Assembly: GCA_900167215.1 (NCBI GenBank)
Contig: FUZS01000005.1
Coordinates: 124,001 to 188,000, forward strand
Direction: 5' to 3'
DNA length: 64,000 nt
Origin: [Eubacterium] yurii
Lineage (GTDB): Bacteria > Bacillota > Clostridia > Peptostreptococcales > Filifactoraceae
The first letter of the stretch is position 1. The number at the start of each line of letters is the position of its first letter. The notes beneath the pieces were generated by a model. That model was not told the origin of the DNA, made no database searches, and saw only the letters and a program-made list of their open reading frames with translations. Shown here in pieces: positions 43,847 through 53,655 of the stretch. The position numbers and the translations under genes are program-made.

Positions 43847-45355
43847 TTACATATTATAGTATAAGTTCGTATTTGCAAATACAGGATCGCTTGTTATCTG
43901 TATACCGAGTTTGGCAAACATCTGTTCATCTGTCAGACTTATTATAGTAGTTGAGTGTGCCTTGCAGTTTCTGAGCAGATCTATCTTTGACAGAGCCTTT
44001 TCAGCCATGGTATTGGTTACAGCGCAGATACTTAAGGCAATCAAGACTTCTTCCAAGTTTAGCAGTGAGTCTTCTTCTCCGTTGACCTTTGATTTGAGCT
44101 CAGTAATAGGCTGTAATATCAGTGGTGCAAGCAGGAGCATATCATCATCTATATTTGCCAGATATTTAAGTGCGTTGAGCATTACTGTGGCTGACGATTC
44201 CATAAGATCTGTAGTCTTTCCTGTGATTATTTTTCCGTCATCAAGTTCTATTGCTATGACGCTTGCTACTTCATCGACTTTCATTGTAGGCTTCAATTTT
44301 TCAGCCTTCTGCCTTGCAGGTATTATAGTCTTTTTGTCTTCTTCCTTTATCTCCAGTGATTCCATAAGTATCTTGAGACGGTCTATAACATCCATATCGC
44401 AGTTGCCCTTTATATAGTCGGACTTTGCAATTAGATATCTTCTGATTACTTCCTGTTTTGCAGCCTCTTGTATGACATTGTCATCTATTATTCCGTAGGC
44501 TACCTTATTTACTCCCATATCTGTCGGAGATTTGTATATGGATTCCTTGCCTGTTATCTTTTCCAGTATCTTTTTGAGCAAGGGAAAGCTTTCTATATCT
44601 CTGTTATAGTTTACGGCTATCTCGTTGTAGGCATCCATGTGGAAGGAGTCTATAAGGTTGATATCTTTTAAATCTGCTGTTGCAGATTCGTATGCGACAT
44701 TTACAGGATGTTTAAGCGGCATATTCCATACAGGGAAGGTTTCAAATTTTGCATAGCTGGCATTATTGCCTTGTGCAAATTCATGATAGAGCTGCGAAAG
44801 ACAGGTACCAAGCTTTCCGCTTCCGGGTCCCGGTGCTGTTACAGCGACTATCTTTTTTGTGGTAGGTATGTACGGATTTCTGCCGTAGCCGTCTTCACTT
44901 ACCACTATGTCAACATCTGTAGGATAGCCTTTGATAGCTCTGTGTTTGTAAGTCTTTATATTTCTTCTTTTTAACTTTCTTATAAATATGTCTGTAAGAG
45001 GCTTTTCTTCATATCTTGTGATGACTACAGAGTTGACGTGCAAATTGTATTTGCGAAGGTCATCTATCAATCTGAATGTCGCCATCTCATAGTTTATGCC
45101 TGAATCGCCTATTAATTTGTTGTTTTCTATATGTCCGCTATATACGCAGATGATGACTTCCAAATCATCCCTTAGTTTTTGCAAGAGTTTTATTTTGGTG
45201 TTCTCGTTATATCCAGGCAATACTCTTGCGGCGTGAGTATCGTGCAGCAGTTTCCCACCAAGCTCAAGATACAGTTTATTAAATTGTTCCACTCTTTCGA
45301 GAATGTGCTTTGACTGTTCATCAAGATATTTTGCCTCGTCAAATCCCAAAATCAT
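43847..45355 (-). CDS. DUF1846 family protein
   Basis: A 502-residue cytosolic protein of the conserved DUF1846 family, recognised from [18 protein letters not shown] at its start, [52 protein letters not shown] and [22 protein letters not shown]. The GPGSGK stretch suggests nucleotide or phosphate binding, but no activity is established to my knowledge. GCAGGAGG precedes the ATG at 45355; the longer start at 45376 lacks one. It is the first gene of the leuS transcript. Confidence 0.88.
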   Translation of the reverse strand: MILGFDEAKYLDEQSKHILERVEQFNKLYLELGGKLLHDTHAARVLPGYNENTKIKLLQKLRDDLEVIICVYSGHIENNKLIGDSGINYEMATFRLIDDLRKYNLHVNSVVITRYEEKPLTDIFIRKLKRRNIKTYKHRAIKGYPTDVDIVVSEDGYGRNPYIPTTKKIVAVTAPGPGSGKLGTCLSQLYHEFAQGNNASYAKFETFPVWNMPLKHPVNVAYESATADLKDINLIDSFHMDAYNEIAVNYNRDIESFPLLKKILEKITGKESIYKSPTDMGVNKVAYGIIDDNVIQEAAKQEVIRRYLIAKSDYIKGNCDMDVIDRLKILMESLEIKEEDKKTIIPARQKAEKLKPTMKVDEVASVIAIELDDGKIITGKTTDLMESSATVMLNALKYLANIDDDMLLLAPLILQPITELKSKVNGEEDSLLNLEEVLIALSICAVTNTMAEKALSKIDLLRNCKAHSTTIISLTDEQMFAKLGIQITSDPVFANTNLYYNM

Positions 45356-45818
45356 ATTTTCCTCCTGCGATGCCAAATAATGCTTTAGTTTGTAAAAAAT
45401 AAAATATATTATACCACTTTTTTTATATTGTGAGTATATTTTTACTCAATCATTTTAAAAAAATTATCTATACTTTGTTATGACTTAGGTTTAGCTATTT
45501 TCTTTTATTGATACTTAAATAGTATAAGCTATCTTCAAAGCCCCATTATATCATTGACTTTAAATTATTTCAAATGCTATAAAGTCAATTTTCTTTTTAA
45601 ATTTGATGTTTTTTAAAAACTTGAACTTATTATTTTATAAAACATTATATTTATTTTTTCTCTTTGTCGTGTTAGAATTATATGGAAATTTTATAAAATT
45701 TTTTTAAAAACTCAGTTAAAAAATGTGAAGGCATTGCAAAAAAGCAGTGTATATAAAGTTATAAATCAAATTGAGACTTTTAATAAAAAGTATTAGCTTA
45801 AGATATTTAGGGGATATA
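45356..45818. other. Divergent intergenic region upstream of tdk
   Basis: No gene. A 10-base perfect stem ATTGACTTTA/TAAAGTCAAT (45553-45562 with 45580-45589) is followed by TTTTCTTTTTAA on the plus strand, like a terminator, although no plus-strand gene lies before it. It might be an attenuator in the tdk leader or a relic. Confidence 0.4.
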
Positions 45819-46418
45819 ATGGGAAAGTTGATTTTCAGATATGGAACTATGAATTCCGGCAAGTCATTGAATTTGCTGGGAGTTAATTATAATTATACAC
45901 AAAACGGTAAGAATGTGCTGATATTAAAGCCTGCATTTGATACCAGAGATGTGGGAATCATCAAGACAAGATTGTCAGATGTATTTTCTGTAGATGCGAC
46001 TTTAATGGAAAAGGATACTGATGTGATTAACCTTGTGATGGAAAAGGAAAAAAGAGAAAATAAAAAGATAGATGTAATTTTGGTGGATGAGGTGCAGTTT
46101 TTGACTAAGGAACAGGCAAAGCAATTTTCAGCCCTTGCTTATAAATATGATAAGCTTGTAATGTGCTACGGTCTTAAGATTGATTTTCTTGGCAATCCTT
46201 TTGAAGGCTCTGCTTATATAATGGCTCACGCAAGCAATCTTGAGGAGGTCAAGACCATATGCGAGATCTGCGGTGAGAAAAAGGCTGTATTTCACCTGTT
46301 GTATATCAATGATAAGTTGATAACTTCCGCAGAAAGTGGCAGTGTGGTGGAAACAGGTGATACTAAATATATGCAGGTCTGTGGAAGGTGCTATAATAAG
46401 GTATTGGAAGAAAATTAA
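45819..46418 (+). CDS. tdk: Thymidine kinase
   Basis: Phosphorylates thymidine to dTMP in salvage. The 199-residue type II enzyme begins MGKLIFRYGTMNSGKSLNLL with the Walker A loop. It has DVILVDEVQFL (Walker B and catalytic Glu), the lasso region and a structural Zn site (CEICGEKKAVFH ... CGRCYNKV). I use ATG 45819, with TAGGGG upstream, since the longer frame start at 45771 lacks a ribosome site and precedes the conserved N-terminus. A terminator follows. Confidence 0.95.
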   Translation: MGKLIFRYGTMNSGKSLNLLGVNYNYTQNGKNVLILKPAFDTRDVGIIKTRLSDVFSVDATLMEKDTDVINLVMEKEKRENKKIDVILVDEVQFLTKEQAKQFSALAYKYDKLVMCYGLKIDFLGNPFEGSAYIMAHASNLEEVKTICEICGEKKAVFHLLYINDKLITSAESGSVVETGDTKYMQVCGRCYNKVLEEN

Positions 46419-46422
46419 ATAA

Positions 46423-46452
46423 AAGCTCCGCTTTGATTTTCAAGCGGAGCTT
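46423..46452. terminator. Bidirectional terminator between tdk and maoC
   Basis: Eleven-base perfect stem AAGCTCCGCTT/AAGCGGAGCTT with an eight-base loop between convergent genes. The T-tail is clear on the minus strand and weak on the plus strand. Confidence 0.7.
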
Positions 46453-46469
46453 CATGTATTATATCAAAT

Positions 46470-46919
46470 TTATTTTGTTGCCATAACAGTTGCTTCACCT
46501 TCTATTACAGTTTCACCTCTTTGATTTACTACTGTAGTTTTCATATAGGCTATCTTTTTTTCAGGGATTATCTTAGTTACTTCGCCTGTGGCAGTAATGG
46601 TATCACCGATTTTTACAGGTAAGAGAAATTTTAAATTTTGTCCCAGGTATATGGCATCAGCACCTGGAATACACATTCCTACCAAAGTTGAGAAAAATGA
46701 TGCAGTAAGCATGCCGTGGGCTATCCTTGTTTTGAATCTTGTGTTCTTTGCATACTCTTCATTGACATGTAGAGGATTGATATCACCGATAATACCTGCA
46801 AAATTGTAGATGTCAGTTTCAGTAATAGTCTTTGAAACGCTCCTCTTCATACCTATTTGTATCTCCTCGATACTATAACCGCTCATGTTCAAGCTGTTGT
46901 CATCCATTAAAGCATTCAT
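46470..46919 (-). CDS. MaoC-like (R)-specific enoyl-CoA hydratase
   Basis: Hot-dog-fold hydratase or dehydratase acting on acyl-thioesters. The 149-residue protein has the hydratase 2 motif FAGIIGDINPLHVNEEYA with the catalytic Asp and His, then ARIAHGML-type RIAHGMLTASFFS and LKFLLPVKIGDTITATGEV. AAAGGAAGG precedes the ATG. It stands alone, so whether it serves fatty-acid synthesis, butyrate-type metabolism or detoxification cannot be told. Confidence 0.92.
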   Translation of the reverse strand: MNALMDDNSLNMSGYSIEEIQIGMKRSVSKTITETDIYNFAGIIGDINPLHVNEEYAKNTRFKTRIAHGMLTASFFSTLVGMCIPGADAIYLGQNLKFLLPVKIGDTITATGEVTKIIPEKKIAYMKTTVVNQRGETVIEGEATVMATK

Positions 46920-47207
46920 AAGTGTACCTTCCTTTCAATAATCTATAAAAATTAAAATAAATTAGATATCTTAAAAGCTGTCTCTTGTTTCATATATTCA
47001 TTTACCATCTCTTGCACCTCTATGTTTTATCAGCTTAGCTATTAAAAGTATATATACAAAATACAACTACATACTTAGTTTTTTATTGCTTGAACTCATC
47101 CTTATTATAGACCTTGTATAAGTTTTTGTAAAGCGGAACATAATAAATGAAAATAATTAGAAATTTTCTTATTGTATTAAATGCTTATTTAAAAACTATG
47201 TTGTTAT

Positions 47208-48113
47208 TTACATGACAAATTTCTTAAACTCTGCAAGTTCCTTGATATATTTTTTGGCAAGCTCGCTCATTATAGAGCCTTTTCTTGTGAGATAGCCTAT
47301 GGTCATATTTTCCTTGACCGATACAGGTACAGCTACATATTCATCTCCGTTTAGCTCCTCGCATATTATACCGCTACAAAGCGTAAATCCATTTAAGCCT
47401 TTCATTAGATTGAGCATTGTCGCTCTGTCGTTTGCTACTATCTTTCTGCTGTAATCATATGTGCTTAGCACTTCCTCAGATAGATAGAAAGAGCTGTTTT
47501 TTCCTTGGTCAAATACAAGACAAGGAAAGGATTGCAAGTCCTCCATCGTAATTTTCTTCTTTTTGGCAAGAGGGTTTTTATTCCATATATAGGCGTAGAT
47601 TTTGCAGTCGAAAAGCTTTGTAAAGTCCAGTTTATTGGCTGAGAGTATCTTGTTTAATACATCCTTGTTGAAGTTGTTCATAAAAATTATGCCTATTTCG
47701 CTTCTGCCTATGCTTACATCTTCAATTACCTCGTAAGTCTTGGTTTCTCTTACTGCAAATTCATATTCCTGAGTGTCGTAGTTTTTTGCCATGTCAACAA
47801 AGGCCTGTACAGCAAAAGAATAGTGCTGCATAGATACGCTGAATCTCTTTTTGACCTGTTTGTCTATATAGCGGTGTTCTAAAAGAGAGTATTGCTCCAC
47901 TACCTGTCTTGCGTAAGATAAAAACTCCTCTCCCTCAGGTGTAATTATTATACCTCTGTTGGTACGGTTGAATATCTTTATGCCCAATTCATCCTCAAGA
48001 GTTTTCACTGTCTCCGACATATTGGGCTGAGATACAAAAAGCTCCTTGGCAGCCTGATTCATTGAGTTGTATTTTGCTATTGTAATTACATATTTTAACT
48101 GTTGCAGTGTCAT
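47208..48113 (-). CDS. LysR family transcriptional regulator
   Basis: A 301-residue regulator. The N-terminal winged helix (LQQLKYVITIAKYNSMNQAA, SQPNMSETVKTLEDELG) is followed by a periplasmic-binding-like effector domain. AAAAGGTGAT lies upstream. It is divergent from the response regulator gene, with 250 bases between them, and 290 bases from maoC. Its target may be either neighbour or itself; no T-N11-A site stands out enough to name. Confidence 0.92.
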   Translation of the reverse strand: MTLQQLKYVITIAKYNSMNQAAKELFVSQPNMSETVKTLEDELGIKIFNRTNRGIIITPEGEEFLSYARQVVEQYSLLEHRYIDKQVKKRFSVSMQHYSFAVQAFVDMAKNYDTQEYEFAVRETKTYEVIEDVSIGRSEIGIIFMNNFNKDVLNKILSANKLDFTKLFDCKIYAYIWNKNPLAKKKKITMEDLQSFPCLVFDQGKNSSFYLSEEVLSTYDYSRKIVANDRATMLNLMKGLNGFTLCSGIICEELNGDEYVAVPVSVKENMTIGYLTRKGSIMSELAKKYIKELAEFKKFVM

Positions 48114-48363
48114 CCTATCACCTTTTCATTATAAATTCTTCTTATTGCATTATAATAAGAAAAGTTTTATTTGTAAATAAGATATTAAAATACCTGCTAT
48201 ATATTTACTTTTTATGAAAGATTTGTTAAAATTAGTTTATGTAATATGTTTTAATATTGATATTTTATATAATAGGAGACAGTAACAATAAATTTTGTAA
48301 TATAATTATAAATTACATATATGTCTGCTTATTGATATCGACCTGAAGATAAAAGGGGGATGT

Positions 48364-49047
48364 ATGGCTGAAATACTTATAGTTGAAGATGATAATAACA
48401 TAAATTCGCTGCTTTGTGAATTGCTGAAAAATGAAAATTCTGTCACAAGTGCTTACTCAGGCACAGAAGCGATGATGATTTTTAACAGCGATGTAAATAA
48501 GTTCGACTTGATATTGCTTGATCTCATGCTACCTGGTAAAAACGGAGAGGATATAATAAAAGAGATACGTCAGGTATCAGCCGTCCCAATCATTGTCCTT
48601 ACTGCAAAGGGAGATACCAACACCTTGGTTGATATCTTGGAGATGGGGGCGGACGATTATATATCAAAGCCGTTTGACGTACGTGAAGTCAAGGCAAGAG
48701 CCAAATCTCATCTTAGGAAGAAGATGGATAACCATACTTTTCAAGAAGAGGTTATTAAGTTTGAAAATTTGACCTTGAATATATCTTCAAGGACAGCTTT
48801 GGTGGATGATAATCCTATTACGCTTACACAAAAGGAATTTGACATGCTTTCGCTTTTTTTGCATGAGCCTAAGAGAGTATTTACAAAGGAAATACTCTAT
48901 ACTAAGGTGTGGGGAGACATGTACTACGGGGATGACAATACCATCAATGTCCATATATCAAGGCTTCGCTCTAAAATCAAGGAATACATGCAAAAAGACA
49001 TAATTGATACTGTATGGGGAGTTGGCTTTAGATTAAAAGTTAAGTAA
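48364..49047 (+). CDS. OmpR-family response regulator
   Basis: A 227-residue two-component regulator. The receiver domain (about 1-115) has the acidic pair EDDN, the phospho-acceptor Asp in LILLDLMLPG, Thr in VLTAKG and Lys in ISKPFD. A winged-helix DNA-binding domain follows (about 128-226, TQKEFDMLSLFLHEP ... GDDNTINVHISRLRSKIKE ... VWGVGFRLK). AAAGGGGG precedes the ATG. The partner kinase is three genes downstream, with an ABC transporter in between, which the regulator probably controls. Confidence 0.95.
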   Translation: MAEILIVEDDNNINSLLCELLKNENSVTSAYSGTEAMMIFNSDVNKFDLILLDLMLPGKNGEDIIKEIRQVSAVPIIVLTAKGDTNTLVDILEMGADDYISKPFDVREVKARAKSHLRKKMDNHTFQEEVIKFENLTLNISSRTALVDDNPITLTQKEFDMLSLFLHEPKRVFTKEILYTKVWGDMYYGDDNTINVHISRLRSKIKEYMQKDIIDTVWGVGFRLKVK

Positions 49048-49193
49048 TATTTAATATTTGATTTAATTTTTTTGTAAATTCGAGCTTTTATAATCTCTGT
49101 TATAAAATACCTGATTGTTTTTAAGTTGGGTTTGAAATTAATATGATTTAAATAGCAATAAAGATATTAAAAATAAAAAACAGGGGGAAGAAG

Positions 49194-50111
49194 ATGAGCT
49201 CGATTATATCAATAGAAAATATAAGCAAGAAATATAAAAAACAGTTTGCTCTTAAAGATGTAAATATTGAGATTGAAAAAAAAGACATCTATGGGCTGAT
49301 AGGTAAGAACGGTGCAGGTAAATCTACCTTACTAAAATCTTTGGTGGGGATGATATCACCTACAAACGGTAAGATATCAGTACAAGGAAGTCATAATGAC
49401 TATACTTTGGCACTTTCTCGTAATAACATAGGCTTTTTTATAGATCATAGTATGTATCCATATATGAATGCATACGAAAACCTTATCTATCGTTGCAAGG
49501 TGTTAGGTATTACAGATGCGAAAAAAGAAGTGTCAAGAGTGCTTGATTTGCTCAAAATGTCAGGAATAAAAAAGAATGTCAAGACTTTTTCCATGGGGAT
49601 GAAACAAAGGCTTGAAATTGCAGGTGCTCTGCTTGGATATCCGGACATAATAATCTTGGATGAGCCCTTAAACGGTCTTGATCCTGAGGGGATATTCGAC
49701 TTGAAAAATCTGATATTGGACATAAACAGAAACTATGACACAACATTTATAATAAGCTCACATATACTCAGTGAGTTGGAAGTCTTGTCAAATAAATTCT
49801 CATTTTTACATGAGGGGATATTGATTGAAACGCTGACAAAAGAAGAACTTAAGAAAAAATGTCAACATCAATTACTTATCAAGACAAATGACACTAATAA
49901 AGCTACAGTAATATTGGAAGAAAAACTTAATACTAAAAACTATACTATTAATGCAAAAAATGAGATACTCCTATCCGACTATGTAGATTCACCTAATTTG
50001 GTGGCTGATGTGATTTATGCCAACAATCTACATCTTTATCAGCTCACACCGTATTCAATAACACTGGAAGAATTTTTCTTAAAAATGATAGGAGGTATTC
50101 AAAATGCTTAA
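49194..50111 (+). CDS. ABC transporter ATP-binding protein, peptide-antibiotic type
   Basis: A 305-residue ATPase with Walker A GLIGKNGAGKSTLL, signature FSMGMKQRLEIAGALL, Walker B IIILDEPLNGLDPEG and the switch His in IISSHILSELE. The C-terminal extension and similarity pattern (QFALKDVNIEIEKKDIYGLIG) resemble bacitracin/lantibiotic exporter ATPases (BcrA/CprA type). It overlaps the permease gene by eight bases. Export or detoxification of a membrane-active peptide is inferred from the module, not shown. Confidence 0.92.
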   Translation: MSSIISIENISKKYKKQFALKDVNIEIEKKDIYGLIGKNGAGKSTLLKSLVGMISPTNGKISVQGSHNDYTLALSRNNIGFFIDHSMYPYMNAYENLIYRCKVLGITDAKKEVSRVLDLLKMSGIKKNVKTFSMGMKQRLEIAGALLGYPDIIILDEPLNGLDPEGIFDLKNLILDINRNYDTTFIISSHILSELEVLSNKFSFLHEGILIETLTKEELKKKCQHQLLIKTNDTNKATVILEEKLNTKNYTINAKNEILLSDYVDSPNLVADVIYANNLHLYQLTPYSITLEEFFLKMIGGIQNA

Positions 50112-50847
50112 TATAGTTATGGCAGATATTTACAGATTGACAAAGGGTAAAAGTACATGGGTTTTTCTTGGAGTGTCAACGCTTATTTTTGTTATGGCTA
50201 TGACGCTCTCAGGAATTTTGATAGTTCCTTCTCGGTTTAAACTTATCTTGGTTTCAGGCTTATCAGTAGTATCCATTGGTATTTCAGTTATTTCGTTAAT
50301 TCGTGTGTACTGTGATGATGTTTCATCAGGTTCTATCCATCATCTGTTTGCCAAGATGCCAAATAAGATTTTCTATCTGATTGCCAAAAGTATAGTGCTT
50401 GCAATCTATACTTTGTTTTGTTTCTTAGTCTTAGGTATGGTGTTTTTTGTAGTCATGGCAATAAATACTAAGGGATTTGAAGGAGGTCTTAATTCTTATG
50501 CAAGTATACCAACTATATTGTCATTTTCTTTAAAGGCTTTCATTGGTTGCTTTGCAATGACTATGGTATCGTATAATATATTGGTCTTGACAAGAAAGTC
50601 AGGTTTGTCAATACTTTTTATATCATTACTTGCAACAAACTTTATAGACTCTATAGTTGAGCTTTTTTCACTGCTTATAAAGCCGTTAAAATATGTTAAG
50701 GAGTATATGATTACAACTTATTATATAGATTCTATGTATGAACTTAGATCACTTACTCAGCTGTTAATAGTAGCAATGTGTTATATAGCCTTTAGCTTTA
50801 TATTACAACTTCTAATTTTGAAAAATAGAGATTTTGCTACAGAGTAG
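50104..50847 (+). CDS. ABC transporter permease (ABC-2 like)
   Basis: A 247-residue membrane protein with six hydrophobic segments (for example STWVFLGVSTLIFVMAMTL, YTLFCFLVLGMVFFVVMAI and LLIVAMCYIAFSFILQLLIL). It is similar in size and layout to BcrB/CprB-type single-domain permeases. AGGAGG overlaps the 3' end of the ATPase gene. It pairs with that ATPase to form the transporter. Confidence 0.88.
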   Translation: MLNIVMADIYRLTKGKSTWVFLGVSTLIFVMAMTLSGILIVPSRFKLILVSGLSVVSIGISVISLIRVYCDDVSSGSIHHLFAKMPNKIFYLIAKSIVLAIYTLFCFLVLGMVFFVVMAINTKGFEGGLNSYASIPTILSFSLKAFIGCFAMTMVSYNILVLTRKSGLSILFISLLATNFIDSIVELFSLLIKPLKYVKEYMITTYYIDSMYELRSLTQLLIVAMCYIAFSFILQLLILKNRDFATE

Positions 50848-50899
50848 AAGTTTTTAACAGTATATATGATTTTCAAAGATAGTTATTTTAGGGTGAGAT

Positions 50900-51826
50900 A
50901 TGATATATTTTTTTGGAGGGATATTTGTTTCCATCATAGCTTTTTTTATCTATGTGATGTGGCACAAGAGCGAGCAGAAGAGATTGGCTTATCAGATAGA
51001 AAAAAATTCAAAGTTTGAGTCTACAGGGCTGGTAAAAAAAGACTCCTTTTTCTTGGGAAAAGCGCTTATAGACTCTATAAACATATTAATAGTGGAACAT
51101 CACAGGCAAAAAAAAGAATATGAAGAGACAAGGCAAAATTTTAAGAGTATGGTAACTACCATATCTCATGATTTTCGTACTCCTCTTACCTCAATTAGCG
51201 GATATGTTCAGATATTGCTTGACGATGATGATGTATCTTATGAAAATAGGCAAAAGTATCTTAAAATTATAGAATCAAGGGCGATATCACTGTCGTCCTT
51301 GATTGAAGATTTTTATACGGTAAGCTCTATAGACAGTTTGGACTATCCGTATAACTTGACTACCATATCGCTGTCTGAGATATTAAGAGCCCAGATAGCG
51401 GCTTATTATGTGGAATTGGAAAAAAGATACTCCACTATAGAAGTTGATATCGTAGAATCGCCTTGCTATATGATATCTGATAGGACTTCACTCCAAAGAA
51501 TATTTTCAAATCTTATCAAAAATGCTCTTTCTTACGGTATAGATAAGATAAGAATAAGTCTAAAAGAGGATGAAAACAGCTATAAGATAGAATTTTCCAA
51601 TTCATTATACGAAAATGCAGATAAGAATATAGCAAACAAGATATTTGAGAGAAACTATTCTGTCAACTGGGCAAGCTCTTCAAAATCTACAGGTCTGGGA
51701 CTATCTATCGCCAAGAGTATGACTGAAAAAATGGGTGGAAGTATAGGTGCTGAAGTTATAGATGATATGCTTGTGTTTAGCATAGAGTTTGAAAAGTCTG
51801 AAAATTCTATAAATAATACGCTGTAA
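50900..51826 (+). CDS. Sensor histidine kinase of the RR-ABC-HK module
   Basis: A 308-residue kinase with a single N-terminal membrane segment (YFFGGIFVSIIAFFIYVMW) and no extracellular sensor domain, so it probably senses within the membrane or through the transporter. H-box TTISHDFRTPLTSISGY near 97, N-box IFSNLIKNALSYG near 215, and G-boxes KSTGLGLSIAKSM. The order regulator, ATPase, permease, kinase resembles the cpr lantibiotic-response cluster of clostridia. A family A repeat follows 56 bases after the stop. Confidence 0.92.
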   Translation: MIYFFGGIFVSIIAFFIYVMWHKSEQKRLAYQIEKNSKFESTGLVKKDSFFLGKALIDSINILIVEHHRQKKEYEETRQNFKSMVTTISHDFRTPLTSISGYVQILLDDDDVSYENRQKYLKIIESRAISLSSLIEDFYTVSSIDSLDYPYNLTTISLSEILRAQIAAYYVELEKRYSTIEVDIVESPCYMISDRTSLQRIFSNLIKNALSYGIDKIRISLKEDENSYKIEFSNSLYENADKNIANKIFERNYSVNWASSSKSTGLGLSIAKSMTEKMGGSIGAEVIDDMLVFSIEFEKSENSINNTL

Positions 51827-51881
51827 ATTAGAGATAATTATAGATGTGATAAATCAATAAATTATCTATGATTTCATCTTA

Positions 51882-52004
51882 TACTTAAATCTAATAAAAT
51901 AATTGATAAAGTATTTTCTGTACATTTATAATAGAATCATTAGTCATATACAATTTTTTAAAACTATTTATGAAAATTATTCATAGGGTAAATAAATAAT
52001 AGTA
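51882..52004 (-). repeat. MITE-like element, family A, inverted (A4)
   Basis: On the minus strand TACTATTATTTATTTACCC to TAGATTTAAGTA, 123 bp, TA at each end. Its reverse orientation relative to A1-A3 shows the element is mobile rather than part of a conserved leader. Confidence 0.7.
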
Positions 52005-52072
52005 TTAAAACCGGATATATAATAATAAAAAAATTCCGAATTTTTAAAAATTAAATAAAGTTGGAGTAAAAT

Positions 52073-52741
52073 ATGAAAAATACTGCAAAATTAGTAGGGG
52101 ACTTTTTGGAAAAAACACTATCTTTAGATGATTTTTGGGATGAAGAAGCCCTTACTTGGGTAGATTGGCGAGATTACGATGAAGATATAATTGACTATGT
52201 GAATGAAAAAATAGGAAATCTTATAACAGTATCACATCAGGACAATGGCAAGGATTACGGGGATGATATTATAATCTCTTACAAAGACAAGTCGCTTATG
52301 ATACCTTATGGCGAAGTAATGGATAGAGACACAACTATAATATATGTAAATGAACTTATCAAGCCGGACTTTGAGATAAGACTTTTCATAGAAAATCTTG
52401 GCAGTGATACCTTGGGATTTATCATATTGGACAGGGCTTCATGGGAAAAATTTGAAAAAGAGTACAATGCTGATGTATCAAGATATTTTATGCCTATAAA
52501 CAAGAATAGTCGCATTTTTGAATTGTCACTTAGAGAGGTGGAAAAATATCTGGAAATATCAAAGAACAACCCTGACACTCCTTCAAATATAATATTGGAG
52601 CTTATGGACTTAAACATAGAAAAAGACAATGTTTGGGAAAAGAGACAAAATGGTGATATTGACCTAAAATCTTATGTAGATAAGAAGAGGGAATTTGAAG
52701 AAAAGATAAGTGTGATAGTGGAAAAATACGGGATAAAATAG
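52073..52741 (+). CDS. Acidic cytosolic protein of unknown function
   Basis: A 222-residue protein with no signal peptide, membrane segment or cysteine cluster. Asp/Glu-rich start (LSLDDFWDEEALTWVDWRDYD), central alpha/beta part and a long C-terminal helix (KDNVWEKRQNGDIDLKSYVDKKREFEEKI). I do not recognise the family. A convincing terminator follows; the ribosome site (AGTTGGAG) is moderate. The coding pattern and lack of overlap with other frames support a real gene. Confidence 0.75.
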   Translation: MKNTAKLVGDFLEKTLSLDDFWDEEALTWVDWRDYDEDIIDYVNEKIGNLITVSHQDNGKDYGDDIIISYKDKSLMIPYGEVMDRDTTIIYVNELIKPDFEIRLFIENLGSDTLGFIILDRASWEKFEKEYNADVSRYFMPINKNSRIFELSLREVEKYLEISKNNPDTPSNIILELMDLNIEKDNVWEKRQNGDIDLKSYVDKKREFEEKISVIVEKYGIK

Positions 52742-52746
52742 AAAAT

Positions 52747-52786
52747 AAAGCAATAAGTCTTAATTTAGCGGATTTATTGCTTTTTC
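52747..52786 (+). terminator. Intrinsic terminator after the acidic protein gene
   Basis: Stem AAAGCAATAA/TTATTGCTTT with a 17-base loop and five T bases. Confidence 0.8.
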
Positions 52787-52797
52787 TATTTATAAAT

Positions 52798-52826
52798 TAA
52801 CTCAATTTTCTTGCTAAATTATCTAA
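52798..52826 (+). repeat. Family C left-end stub
   Basis: TAACTCAATTTTCTTGCTAAA-TTATCTA resembles the left end of C1 and stops where B4 begins. The rest of C is not seen. Confidence 0.4.
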
Positions 52827-52942
52827 TACTAATCACCAGTTATAATATCAAGTATTTATTTAAAATAATTCTATGCATTGCAGAGCTTTTCAATAACTTT
52901 TTTTGCAACATAAGTCAACAGCTTTTTAACAGCTTTTTAGTA
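52827..52942 (+). repeat. MITE-like element, family B (B4)
   Basis: TACTAATCACCAGTTATAAT to ACAGCTTTTTAGTA, 116 bp. It follows a family C left end directly, in the opposite orientation to B6 at 18941. Confidence 0.7.
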
Positions 52943-52986
52943 TAAGTTTTAAGCTTCAAATTTCTTCTATAATCATAATATACAAT

Positions 52987-53015
52987 TTGACAATTATCGT
53001 ATTTTTTTGTAAGAT
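52987..53015 (+). promoter_or_regulatory. Promoter of recR
   Basis: TTGACA (52987-52992), 17-base spacer and TAAGAT (53010-53015), about 40 bases before the recR start. Confidence 0.7.
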
Positions 53016-53052
53016 ATTTACAAATTATATGTAATTATGCAAAGGAAATAAG

Positions 53053-53655
53053 ATGAGTAACTTTTCAAAACCTATAGAAAATCTTATAAGACAGCTTTCA
53101 AAATTGCCCGGTATCGGGCAAAAAACTGCCCAGAGGCTGGCTTTTCACATAATAAATATGGAAGACGAAGATGCAAAGGCTCTTTCATCATCCATACTTG
53201 AAGCAAAGGAGAAGATACAGTTTTGCTCCATATGTCAAAACATAGCTGACAGCAATCCTTGTGAGATATGTTCATCGACTGAACGTAGTGGCGAGGTCAT
53301 TTGTGTGGTCGAAAGTCCAAGAGAAGTCATAGCGATGGAAAAATCAAAGGAGTTTAACGGCAAATATCATGTGCTTCATGGTACGATTTCTCCAAGTAAT
53401 TCAATAACTCCTGATATGCTCAAGATAAGAGAACTCGTAGAGAGATTGGCAAGCGATGACATAAAAGAAGTGATACTTGCTACCAATCCTACCATTGACG
53501 GAGAGGCAACAGCTATGTATATAGCAAGACTGCTCAAGCCCTTTGATATAAAAATTACCCGCATAGCAAGGGGACTGCCTATGGGAGCAGATATCGAGTA
53601 TGCGGACGAGGTAACTATTACAAAAGCATTGGAAAACAGAGTGGAGATATTTTAG
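53053..53655 (+). CDS. recR: Recombination mediator RecR
   Basis: Works with RecO/RecF in RecA loading at gaps. The 200-residue protein has the N-terminal helix-hairpin-helix ([19 protein letters not shown]), a Cys4 Zn finger ([16 protein letters not shown]), a Toprim domain ([14 protein letters not shown]) and a C-terminal Walker-B-like segment. AAAGGAAA precedes the ATG. The usual upstream partners dnaX and ybaB are absent; a family B repeat and a promoter lie there instead, so recR is monocistronic here. Confidence 0.97.
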   Translation: MSNFSKPIENLIRQLSKLPGIGQKTAQRLAFHIINMEDEDAKALSSSILEAKEKIQFCSICQNIADSNPCEICSSTERSGEVICVVESPREVIAMEKSKEFNGKYHVLHGTISPSNSITPDMLKIRELVERLASDDIKEVILATNPTIDGEATAMYIARLLKPFDIKITRIARGLPMGADIEYADEVTITKALENRVEIF

